From assembly GCA_020746875.1 (NCBI GenBank), contig JAGTJL010000004.1, positions 1,054,001-1,118,000 on the forward strand: a stretch of DNA of 64,000 nucleotides. The letters run 5' to 3'. Position numbers and translations under genes: made by a program. Below the pieces are notes generated by a model, which saw only the letters and a list, made by a program, of their open reading frames with translations, searched no databases and had not been told where the DNA came from. Shown in pieces: positions 34,961-45,400 of the stretch. Numbering within the stretch: position 1 is the stretch's first letter; the number at the start of each line of letters is the position of its first letter. The stretch comes from Rhexocercosporidium sp. MPI-PUGE-AT-0058. Taxonomy: Eukaryota > Ascomycota > Leotiomycetes > Helotiales.

Positions 34961-36133
34961 ATGGTGAAAATTTCCTCTACTAACACTATAGCTCTTGATG
35001 CGGACGTGCGCAGCGGCAGACCCGTCCAAGAAGAAGATGAAGAAGCTGAAGAACTTTAAGACGAGCACGAAGACGAAGTGCATGAGCAGGGCGAAGAGGA
35101 CGAATAAGGAAAGGACAGTTTCGATCCTCTAGATCGGGGCCTCGACAGCTACCTAGATCTAGACACCACCAAAATCGCCACAGAACAAAACAAGGTAGTG
35201 GCACAGCGAGGACACATTGGCTCCATCACCCCCACCATACCTGCTATGACTAGCTCAAAGGAGACAACTCGCAGCCATTGTCCCGATACCAGAGCAAGAA
35301 CCTCAACGCCAACTCCACAAGAAGTCATTCCTATCACTAAGAAGCACGAAGCTTACTGGCAACTATCGCATCAGGAATCCCCTACTGAGTTCCATTTCTT
35401 CCTATACCTTCCACACCACACCAGGACGAAGATCTTGAGACTAGCTTCCCCCTCCTCCAATCTCCTCGATAATAGAACCCGCCATCACTTTTTCCAGAGA
35501 CAGGGAGGAGACGAAGTGGAAATTCATTCAAAGACCCCGAGCGTGTTAATTCTACTTTCATGCATCTTCTACACACGTGTAGAGAGTCTTGCTAATTGAT
35601 GTTTAGAGATGGGTGGGACATGTGTACCTCCAGGACCGAGAAGAGGATTAGAGATGGTTCAACTTCGAGGACGGTCTCATGGTGTGACTGATGAGCGCGA
35701 GATTCGAAAATAGTGATCTAGAGCTCGGATTCTCACGGTCGTCTTTGGATTTGGGTATTCCACACGACCCCCCCCCCCCCCCCCCCCCCGCTTGAGTTTT
35801 TTGGCTGACGGGATACTTGATGGAGATTTTCTGATATCCAAACTCACTTATCAACCACAGAATTGGCCATTTGTACCAATGAACAACACAGAGTGTAGCG
35901 ATAGCTACAAGCAGCACGCCACCGATCCTTGGAAGAAGCAAGTCATATCCCGGGATTATAGTCTAGAAATATTCACAATACTCATAGGTGAATCTATTGG
36001 AAAAAGGGAAAGGAGGCGTTTAGTAAGGATAGTGCATGCGAGGTTTAAGGAGACGCTTGAGGAGAGTGGTGATCTGAGACTGCCACCTCATGCGGTTGCT
36101 CTTAGAAGGAAGGATAGATTTGAGATAATGTAG
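34961..36133 (+). pseudogene. decayed 2EXR-domain paralogue (copy A)
   Basis: From an ATG at 34961 the frame encodes an acidic N-terminus (VQEEDEEAEEL), hits TAA at 35057-35059, continues in frame (DEHEDEVHEQGEEDE) to a second TAA at 35105-35107, then runs open to 35599. TPTPQEVIPITKK and EFHFFLYLPHHTRTKI align with APIPNQVIPVTVKR and EFYFFPYLPTRIRY of the intact copy at 36720. After two frame changes come LLHTCRESC followed by a stop and FRDGWDM, then RWFNFEDGLMV followed by TGA, against LLHVCQEFR and RMFNFETGMMVW. After a 22-nt poly-C run, QNWPF and a matching C-terminal segment end at 36133. At least four nonsense codons and two frameshifts make this a pseudogene. Confidence 0.8.
35768..35789 (+). 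repeat. poly-C homopolymer, 22 nt
   Basis: An uninterrupted run of 22 C on the plus strand inside the decayed 2EXR copy A, near where its intron would fall. The exact length may be a sequencing or assembly artefact. Confidence 0.85.
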
Positions 36134-36719
36134 TTGAAATGTACATGTAGTTCAGGCGGTGGTGCTTATATCGCTGGTTTTGGAAGGATTACTGTTGGGC
36201 AGCATCAATCGCTTCTAGTCAATAGAGGAGAGCGACAAGCGAGAAATACTGCATTTTAGAAATAATGAAGTCCCCGACGAACGCTGCTTTCATAATTATT
36301 GAGCATTTCATATGATGCCAGCTAAATTTCGATAATACGATATTTGAAATCGCGGTCCTGCTTTCGATCACCATAGATCATGATGTTCATACCTCGGGAT
36401 TCACATGTTACAGTATATTGACCCTACTTTGGCAACGCTCCCATGATTGTTATTCCCGTACCTAAACATGGAAACTTGCTATTCATACATTACAGGCGTT
36501 ACCATTGCAGCGACCAAAGTTAACGACGGCAAGCCTCAGTCACCACAGATGAAAATTCCTCCCTTAGCTATGTGATTGTCCCCCCTGCAAAAGCCGGACT
36601 TCTGCAACTTATAAAAAACCATTGCCTCTCCTCCATATCTGCTCTAATCATCTTTGGCATACTCACAAAGCCCGCAAAACAAACCACTTTCAACCGAGAT
36701 CACTGTTCCTGCAAAAAGC
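36134..36719 (+). promoter_or_regulatory. intergenic, upstream of the intact 2EXR gene
   Basis: Holds the presumed promoter. The frame is open upstream of the ATG at 36720 back to 36654, but no ATG occurs there. ATAAAAAA at 36610-36617 is the nearest TATA-like stretch. Confidence 0.4.
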
Positions 36720-37985
36720 ATGCCTCTCCTAAAGAAGTCTCCTGGTCTGACAATAAAGGAGCGCTCCATCAATATCATCACTCCCGGTACTAACATCGCG
36801 GAGATTCCAGCAGAGGACGAAAGAGCAGACGAAGACACTGATAGTGAGGCCTCCAATAGCAAAGGCTTCGAATACGAACCTTGGGCTGGACTGTGGGAAG
36901 GCAGTTCAGACAACATCTGCGCAATCCTCGGGTTTGAGGCATACAATAACAAAGTCCACACCTTGAAAGACCTCGCTGACCCGTCTTCTAAAGTCCTGAC
37001 AGAAGCCTCAATGAAAAGAGCCAAAAGAGATTCCAAAGTCAACAGCTCCCGAGCTCAGAAACAACTACCTCGCATCCCCGTTGCCCCTGCACCAATCCCT
37101 AATCAAGTCATCCCTGTCACCGTCAAAAGGAACGATTACAACACCGACCCAGACTTACCCGCCCTCAAAGAATTCTACTTCTTTCCCTACCTGCCAACGA
37201 GGATCCGTTATCAACTCTTCCAATACGCCAAGGATTTCTGGCAGGAACCGCCCAATTTCCGGATGCAATATACCATACCAACCTATATTAATGATAGTCC
37301 AATAGCAGGCTGGAAGTTCCGGCCTGGTCCCAAAGAGGAGTGTATCTCCGCTATTGCACCTCTGCTACATGTGTGTCAAGAGTTCAGAATCTGGACGATG
37401 GCCTCTGGCTGGGAGATGGTACCGATTGATCGGAGGGATAGTGAACAGGCTGTCGGGAAGAGGATGTTCAACTTTGAAACTGGGATGATGGTATGGGATT
37501 CGAATGCAAATGCAGTGGCGAGATCTATGGCTTTGTATGAACCGATGCCGCCGAGGGAGTTGCCGCTTCAGTGGGAAGCTCTGCATAAGATTCGGAGACT
37601 GGGTGTCACTGAAACTTTGTGGTTTGTGAGTATCTCCTGTTAATATTCCGTTTATTTGAGATGACTACATTTGAAGCTACAGCTCTGTACACATGAGAAT
37701 AATGAAAAGTTGTCGAAGCGATAGCTAACTCAAGCGATGAAATAGGACTGGCCATTCGCAATAGACAGAGTCACAGATTTACACGCCTTGTGGAAACGAA
37801 AAGTCTTGGGCATTCCTAGATTGGAAAAGCTCAGGTTGGTAATTGAATGCACGGAGGACAGCGAACTCGCTTCCAAGAAATCAAGTATGAGACTGCAGAA
37901 GTTTCTCACGAGCACGGGTATCGAGACTATTCCTCCCTATCTGGAAGTCGACGTCGTTACTATGGAGGACTTGAATTTTAAGTAG
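36720..37985 (+). CDS. 2EXR-domain protein (copy B, intact)
   Basis: Exons 36720-37625 and 37746-37985 encode 381 aa. The 120-nt intron has a GTGAGT donor, a GCTAAC branch point and an AATAG acceptor, and joins LW-F to DWPFAIDRV in phase 0. The N-terminal ~150 residues are acidic or basic low-complexity. The 2EXR domain follows: LKEFYFFPYLPTRIRYQLFQ at ~155-175, IAPLLHVCQEFRIWTMASGW at ~215-235, RMFNFETGMMVWDSN at ~255-270, then an LRR-like terminal part (KVLGIPRLEKLRLVIE). 2EXR is a fungal F-box-like family, often lineage-expanded, with unknown function; ubiquitin-ligase adaptor activity is speculation. It is flanked by two decayed paralogues and is the only copy with an open frame. Confidence 0.8.
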
Positions 37986-38399
37986 TAGGCGAAAGTCGAT
38001 CAGTTAGGAACTACAGGGGGTTTGAGTAGATAGGCTTGTGGGTAACCGTTGCTTTTTGGCGTTTGGTGGATTTCTTGGGAAGTGTTAGGTAGCGTTGCTT
38101 CCGGATGTCAACAAATAATAAGCGAAGAGCGAGAATTGAGAATCATCCCCACTCAACGTCCTCCTTGAGAGGGGGCTTAATCATCGATTCCCTAACTCAC
38201 CCCTACTGGAAACCAAGGGGACTGCCGATTTTGTCTTGCATGTGCCGAGAACGTTTTGACACTTTGGAACATTTACTCCAATGATACAGTGCGAGATGTC
38301 ACATTTAAACTCATTTTATCAAGGATAAACTCTGGAATAAAACACCGTCTATCCGTGTGATTCTCTCTGCATCGTCCCATCCAAGCCTCACAAGAAGTT
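37986..38399. other. short intergenic region between 2EXR copies B and C
   Basis: No feature was supported. It is the 3' flank of copy B and of the minus-strand copy C. Confidence 0.5.
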
Positions 38400-39321
38400 A
38401 TTGAGAAATTCAACCGCGCAGACACGTTTTTTGTCCCTTTTCCGCCACTGTTTGAACTCTCTCATCAGAAACTCGATTTCTTCCTCGGCTTGCTCGGGAG
38501 TGACATCTCAGTGCAGCAAAAGCTTGAACATCTGCAAATCAGTTATCTTCATCGCCTCACGCTTCCATTCGACCTGAGAGAATCCGTCTGTAGGATACTC
38601 GTTATAGCCTCCACAGCTAGAACAACTGCAATTGTGTTCACCGGCAAAGTACCAATCTTGTGCTTTCAAGACACATTAGCACCATCCGTGTGGAAACTCT
38701 GAACTCTTTCGGGATCTTGCCCGTGGTATAACTTACTTTCCTTAACTTAGTACAGACCCCTACATTCCTGAACCGGTGAACGGAATTCTTAGAGAATGGG
38801 AAATCTAATGGAGATGTAACGTCTTCGCTTTCTGTAAGCGCTGTATTGGTTGTGAACACCATCATACGATTCTTGAAGTTGAAATAGCGTCTCTGTGTCA
38901 CATCTCTTGCAAGATCGATGAGTTCATAGCCGGCTGCTTGCATCAGGTAACGGGACTCCTGGCAGGTGAAGAGAAGCGATAATGTAGCGTTGTTAGATGA
39001 CTTTAAGATCCATCTTCCATGAGTATCGAAACAGAAGTAGTAATTGCCGTTATTGAGGGAAGAAGTGAACTTGACATCGTAGGTGGCCATAAGTGTTTGA
39101 GGTGGAGGAGAGGAGATGGGGTGGGGCCAGATTTTGCTGTCACAGTACAAAGGGGAGGTATGAGAGGGAGTTGATCCAAAGATTGTGAGAAGTTGCAGAT
39201 GAAGAGTCCCGATGAGAATGTTCTGAGGTGTTGGGGCTAAGACATAAACTGGCCATGGTAGCGGAGGTTGAGTATTGTACTTCTTGGTAAGATGATTCTG
39301 CCGATTCTGCCAATTTGTCAT
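38400..39321 (-). pseudogene. decayed 2EXR-domain paralogue (copy C)
   Basis: From the ATG at 39321 a frame of about 190 codons has a diverged LP-motif region (VYVLAPTPQNILIG), then LLFTCQESRYLMQAAGYELI and RRYFNFKNRMMVF, aligned with LLHVCQEFR and RMFNFETGMMVW of copy B. It ends at K-L-R-K with a good GTAAGT donor (first base at 38739). The expected second exon starts DWYFAGEHN (compare DWPFAIDRV in copy B), but the base pair before it is AA instead of AG, and the nearest AG is one base off and shifts the frame. The second exon also meets a TGA after MFKLLLH, while coding-like sequence (EQAEEEIEFLMREFKQWRKR) continues. A lost acceptor plus a nonsense codon suggests a recent pseudogene; an unusual splice form is the alternative. 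Confidence 0.65.
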
Positions 39322-39673
39322 TCGTTGACAGACCCAACATTGGTGTAGTGGTGAGTTCTTCTTTCGATGTCACGTTGTTTGGCGATTCGTTCGAGGAAGA
39401 TCCAGGTGAAAATTTGGGTGGGCAGAGATTTGGTTGAGGTGCAATAAAGGTGGAGCTCGTGTATATCCAGTTTGGTAACGGCAGGCTGTATCATGGAGAC
39501 TTATAAAATGTGATTCGGCCGTGTAGACACAATTGGGAATGGCCCTTTGATTTAAAAGGACTTCTCGTTATCTGCATTATGACCTGACACCATGACACTG
39601 GGGTGGATATACCGACAAGATACATCCGAAATTGAAGTACCTTTGAATTGAGAATCTAGTATCTCAGTAGATT
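39322..39673. other. intergenic
   Basis: Between copy C and the zinc transporter stop codon. The 3' UTR of the transporter lies at its right end. No gene was seen. Confidence 0.5.
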
Positions 39674-41495
39674 CTACTTCGCACAACACGCGAACCCTTC
39701 ACAGACAGTCCCGCACGCAATCCTACATTTCAACAAATTGACCTGACCCAAGACCCTCTTCCGCACATCCACCCCTTTACTGACCTCCGCAACTGCAGTC
39801 GACTCGCCCCCCTTGACAGCCTTGCCAATGTCCACAGCCACCTCCACAGCCACTTCGATCTCATCACTTCGCCTCCCAATCACACCACTCTTCCTCCCCT
39901 CTAATTCCCTCTCACTTACGAGTTCCGGTTGCAGGGTCGTTGAATGAATACCGTATGCGTGGAGACACTCGTTGATGCGCTTGGCCTGCACCATGAAATT
40001 GCTCAGTGAATCATCAGAAGTCAGGACATGAGCCGATGCGAGAGCTTTATGCTGCGAAAGTCTCCAGACATGGAGCTCGTGGATGGACAGTACGTTGGAC
40101 ACTTTCTCGAGGTCGTGTTGGATGTCGTCCGGGTTTACACCGAGGGGTACGGATTCGAGTAGGATCGAGCCGCTGTTCTTGACTATGTAGTATTAGTTTC
40201 TATAACCTAAAGGTGCCTTCTATCGCAGGACGGAATGAAGATGATTCCTCACCTAATGGAATTGCGCTGGCAAAGATCATGATCGCAATACCGAGACTCG
40301 CGCCTGGATCGGCGTAGAATCGACCCTCGTACTTCGCCTGCCAGATCACGGCTGCGGCGATAATGACACCGATGTTGTTAAGAGCATCGCCAATAACATG
40401 GATGAGGACACCCATCATGCCCAGGTCATGCCCATGTCCGGCTTTGCTCGAGTCGACTTTATGTCTGTGATCTTTGTGGGAATTCCGGGACTGCTGATGT
40501 TAGTTCCGTATAGAAAGTCTCACAGTAGGAGCCACATACATCTGTAAGTTCGATTGTCGCACTCTCCGTTTCCTCAACATTTGGAACTGAGGCGGGACCA
40601 TGGTCATGTTCTGGATGAGGTGATTCAGTCAGTAAAGGCTTGGTTATCTGGAGGAGACAGAAGTCCTTACCGTGAAGGAATAAAGCACTGATGATGTTTA
40701 ATGTAAGGCCAACACAGCCTGTAATTAGGACAAGCATAGGATTCTCGACTCCTAAGTATGAGATCAGCATTGTGTAGTTGCAGTTTGAACGGGCTGGTAT
40801 TTACTTTGCAGAGAAACGAATCTCTCAATAGATTGCAGCAAGATACTGACACCAAGTGCCTGTACACATATTAAAACCATTTCATCTTGAGCAAGCAGTG
40901 CATATTTTGCAAGGACTCGATAGTGAAGACTGACCAGGAGGAAGACTCCATTGAAAAATGCTCCCAGTAACTGAGCTCGCTGCCATCCGAAAGAAAGCCC
41001 TTTCGGAGTCTTTTCTTTCATTGAGATCTATCTGGATATTAATAACTATGTTAAGTGATCATAGGAGTTATCAAAGAAGACGACTTACTCTTACAGCTAT
41101 CAGAGCAACAATGAATCCCACCAAGTCATTCATCTGCATATCCATGCACATTAGCCGTGGTTCTTATGGCTCGTGCTAGGAAAGTAACATACGTAATGGA
41201 AAGCATCAGCTACCAGAGCCAACGAATGCGTGTAAAAGCCAACTTCAGCACCCAAAGTCAGCGAACAACTCCAACTTGCCTGTCAACAAGACCAACCCTA
41301 CAAGCGCATGGCATCGAAAGAGAAGGGCAACATACCAGAAATCTCTGCGACGAAGAAAGAGAACGAGATGGCAATGATGATTGACAAACGTGTAGATTTA
41401 CTCAAGCCCTTTGAGTGGGTATGTGCATGGTCGTGGCCTTCTCCATGCCCATGTCCGTCTGATGTGTCGTGGTGTTCATGAGTGTGGGGTGCCAT
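39674..41495 (-). CDS. ZRC1: zinc transporter of the cation diffusion facilitator family (ZRC1/COT1-like)
   Basis: Nine exons: 41495-41336, 41242-41193, 41133-41089, 41027-40935, 40859-40805, 40751-40671, 40610-40540, 40490-40253 and 40182-39674. Together they encode 433 aa in one clean frame, with consensus donors and AG acceptors throughout. The His-rich N-terminus (HTHEHHDTSDGHGHGEGHDH) precedes TM1. TM2 carries HSLALVADAFHYMND with the metal-site His/Asp; SMKEKTPKGLSFGWQRAQLL is the conserved loop before TM3. TM5 has HVIGDALNNIGV with the second metal-site pair, and the His-rich loop before it (SHKDHRHKVD, KAGHGHDLGMMG) is the usual zinc-sensing loop. The C-terminal domain has VSNVLSIHELHVWRLSQHKA. 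This family loads zinc (and cobalt) into the vacuole by proton antiport. Assignment to ZRC1 against COT1 is by family only. Confidence 0.92.
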
Positions 41496-42459
41496 AATGA
41501 ATTGTCACTATTCAAACCGGTTAATCGAGAATTCGAGAAAAGGCGAAAATAAATTGCAAGGCTGTTGAGATGTGAAAAAAAAGAATTGGAGAAAAAAAAT
41601 GTGTTCCTCGAGAACTTTTAGAGAAAGAGGAACCGGAGCTTGATATTGCTTGATTTATGATCTGCGGCCACGTCTGGAGACGTATCAGTAGTGTTTGGTG
41701 GCCTGCAAATAGGGGAGCCGAGAATCCTGGAGGAAGGCAGGGCTGAACTTACGAAGCGAGGTGTCTGTGACGTGTGTTGGAAGGTGCCTTGGCGTTTGCT
41801 TGTTCTTGCCTCATTTCTTGATATCTAAAAAAAGATCCGACTGAAATGTTGTAAAGGCGATGACGGGTAGCATGCGCAGTATGAGGGAACTAAATCCATC
41901 TAGGAGGAAGTCATGGCGATGGGGTAGCTAGGTGATTCACTTGGAGATTACTCACTCAGTCATACAAAGTTGTGGTCGAGGGAAGCAGTAGTAAACACCA
42001 TCCATTAAAGCCTAAGGTATACGCATTCTTCAATCGTCGCTCTCTCATTCCGCATCCCCTCCCGGTTTTGTGAGCGATCAAGCAAAGAAAAAAAATCGTC
42101 GTAGGTCATCGTATCGTCGTCAAAGTACTCCCCCCCTTCTCCCCTCATTCCCCTCCCTCCGTAGTCCCCATCCCCTATCAGTACCTCGCTCCAGCTCCGA
42201 CTGGCTATCCTGACAATCCAAAGAGAAACTATCCGTCATCCCATTTCTATGTCTCAAAGAAACACAGCTGAAAAAAAAGCAAAAGGAAGAAGCTATGCAT
42301 GCCGTATGTGCAAACAATTCCGTCCTTCCGTCCAGAGAAAAGCGAGAGAGATGTTATCCAGTAACACTCATTCATGATTGGAAGAAAGGGAAGAGATGAG
42401 TGGGAAAAATGGTCCGATTATCGTGAGATATTATGCCGAATTCTATTTTTCTGCTTTTA
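41496..42459. other. intergenic; zinc transporter promoter
   Basis: No gene was supported. It should contain the promoter of the minus-strand transporter and the 3' UTR of the large minus-strand gene ending at 42460. No zinc-response element was assigned. Confidence 0.5.
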
Positions 42460-45400
42460 TCAGAAGGTTTCGGACTCGCCACTTTGAGTACTCGCTATCG
42501 TGCCAAATGTATCTAGAGAGGGTTAGCCATTGTGGCATTTGAGGGAGTGAGTCTGCATACCTCTATTTTTGTTTCTTCGGATTACTGTTTCGTCTCTGTT
42601 CAGTTCACCTCCGCTCTTCGACGCTGAACTCATGCTTCGAGGGCCAGTTGGTTTTCTGGCAGGAACACCGGTTGCCATTGATCTTGGTGCGGACCTTGGC
42701 GAGCTTGCTGGATCGTAATCCATTGGCAGATGTTCGGTGCTAAGTGGACTTGGCTTTTGAAGCTTGCCTGTGCGAATCTTTGGCGGCCTTTCTGGGGCAA
42801 GCGGCTCCTTTGGTGGGCGCTGGGGAGGCTGATTAGATGCGGAGCCGTTGGAATATCCACCATCAGAAACTGGTGACATATTGCCAGTGTTGTTTGTGCC
42901 ATTGCTGTATCGATTCGTCTGTTGTGGTGGCAAGCGGTTAAGACTTGTCTGGGAACCCCAGTCGAGGGATCTAGGAGACATGGGCGAATCGAAGTTATGG
43001 GCTTGCGACTCAAGAGCCGTCTGGTAACGATGAGTTGGTCCCACCCTTGGTTGAGGATGTTGCAAGTTAAGCGAGTTGCGGTGGGCTTTGTATTTAGGAT
43101 CTTCAGGCGGTAATAGTGATGCTGGAGGTTCGATCTCGTCGTAATACACCTGATCTTGCGAGAATCCAGAATGAAGCTTGTCTTCACCATAAGGATCATT
43201 GTCTGCATAATTGCCCAGATCAGATCCAGACCTTGAAGGTGGCTCTTGGTACTGCTCTTCTCCCTTGCGTCCGCTACCTCGTCCGCTACTTCTGAATCCA
43301 CGAAGGACAGTGGAAGCAGTTGTCTCAGACCAACGAGAAACTTTGGGAATCCAGCCAGAAGAGCTACTTGACTTGTGCTTCTTGCTCTTGTCCGTTTTAG
43401 GAGTATTCTCGTTGCTAAGGGAAGCAGGAGCAACATATTGTTGAGGTGGTGTACCGAGAGGCGCTGAACCACCACGAGCGATTTCCCGAGTAGGGGTTAG
43501 CAGCTGCTCGTTATTCTCGAATTGATTATCAAGGACAACCTGTTCGTGGCGATCAAGCTCTTCTTCGTCGCCCTCTGGTACAGTACTGATACGGTGATCG
43601 GAGAACTTCCGATTGTCGAAAACTCTGGTGGCGCTGGTTCCACGGGAGTGAGGAAGCGACAAATGGCCGGACTGACTAGCATGGCTCGCAGTGGATGTGC
43701 CTGCATTTCCTTCAGGCTCATATCCGCGATCATCGTAGTTTCCTTCTTGTCCAAGATCATCGTATGACTCTCCCGGGTGGCTGTCGATCTTAAGGCCTTG
43801 GGCAACCTTAAGCCCTTCCACTTCGCCCAATAGCTGTACCAACATCTCTTCGATTTTCCCAAGATCGTTGGAACTCTTCATGCTCAAGCCCTTAAGTGCT
43901 CTTCTGAACACATTTCTTTTCTTGTTGGGGATGTCATCGAACATCTCATCTTGGGAGCCCTGTCGAATGGATCGTGGACCGCTTTGTGGCTGAGGTCTTG
44001 GGCCATTGATGGCCTTCTGAACAGACTTGTCGGTATTACTTTGAACTTCAGTGATAATGACATCTTCCGTGTCAGCAAGCAGACGCTTCATGTCCTCGAA
44101 AGAATTTCGCATTTCAGCTGCAGCTCGGACAAGAGTCACGAGAATCTCAGTATCCCGAGCGCTTCTTTGAGCATCACGAACAGTAAGCTGTTGATGATTA
44201 GCAGTTTTTCGTCCGCTGAATTTGGAGTTACTTACATGATCCATCAGGGCGACAATGTCTCTCGACTGAATCCGATCAATACCATTTCCAGTGGCACTAT
44301 CGTAAATTGGCGATCCCATCCCATGCGACATACCACTCAAGTGACGAGCATGCTGTGGAGTGTAGAATGGATCTTCGTGCGCCATAGCATCGGCTCCACC
44401 CTCTGCATCTTGGTCAAGGAAGCCAACCCTATTAATTCGGGGCTCAGGTGTGGCTGCGCCAGGGGAGCGGGCATTAGGGGCTGATGAGATGTAGCCCTCA
44501 TCTTTGGGAGAAGTAACCCGGGCTGATTGATAGTCTAACGGGGTAGGTGCGAAATTGTTGCTGAGGCCTTGATATCCTGCTTGGCCTAGAAGATCTCGAT
44601 CGAGGTCACCCCCAATTGCCGCGATAGGACTCGTTCCTTCATATGGGTTCGTGATAAGGGTATCGCGTTTCCTCTCTCCAGATGTCCGCTGCCACTCTTC
44701 GTCGTGATCCCCACTCAGTTCTCGGTTGTGGTGTGCAATCGCAGCAGCACCTCCGGCACCCACAGCGGCGCCAATAAGAGCTGCTTCAGCTGCCTTGAGG
44801 TTTGAATCGGATCGACGGCCATGACTCGAAGCGGTGTCTAGGTGTGCTTGAGGGGGGGTTTCTTTTCCCGGCCAATGATCTCTGCTCGTTTGCGGAGCTC
44901 CACCAATGGGTCCTTGAATGATGGAAGGGTTCGTATCCACTTCCGATTCTCCATCGCCATATCCAATCTCGGGCATAGGATCATGCATGTCAGGAAGTCC
45001 ACTGGCACCCATTTTGAGTTGTTCGTGGCTCGCAACCTCGCTTAGAGGTACATCAATGCTGTGTCGGGGAGATGGAATCTGTCCTTGGCCCTCCATGGCT
45101 CGATCCTTGAAGGACATGTGCAATGGCGCCCCGGTGTGCTCCAATCTATCTTCATACTTTATCTGATCAGCATCAGCATTCTTCTTACTCCTGCTGGCCA
45201 ACACAGCAGCTGCAACTCCAGCAGCAATGGCTTGGTCTGCTTTGTGACCCTTGTATTTCGGCATTGCGATCTTTCGACCCTGCTCATCAACATCATACTC
45301 TTCAGCGTATCCCGATGGGCTGTTTCGTTGACTCGAGGTCCCACGATCCGATGCATCATAGTGAAGATCTCTGGAAACACTGTGTTTCGTTGGACTATTC

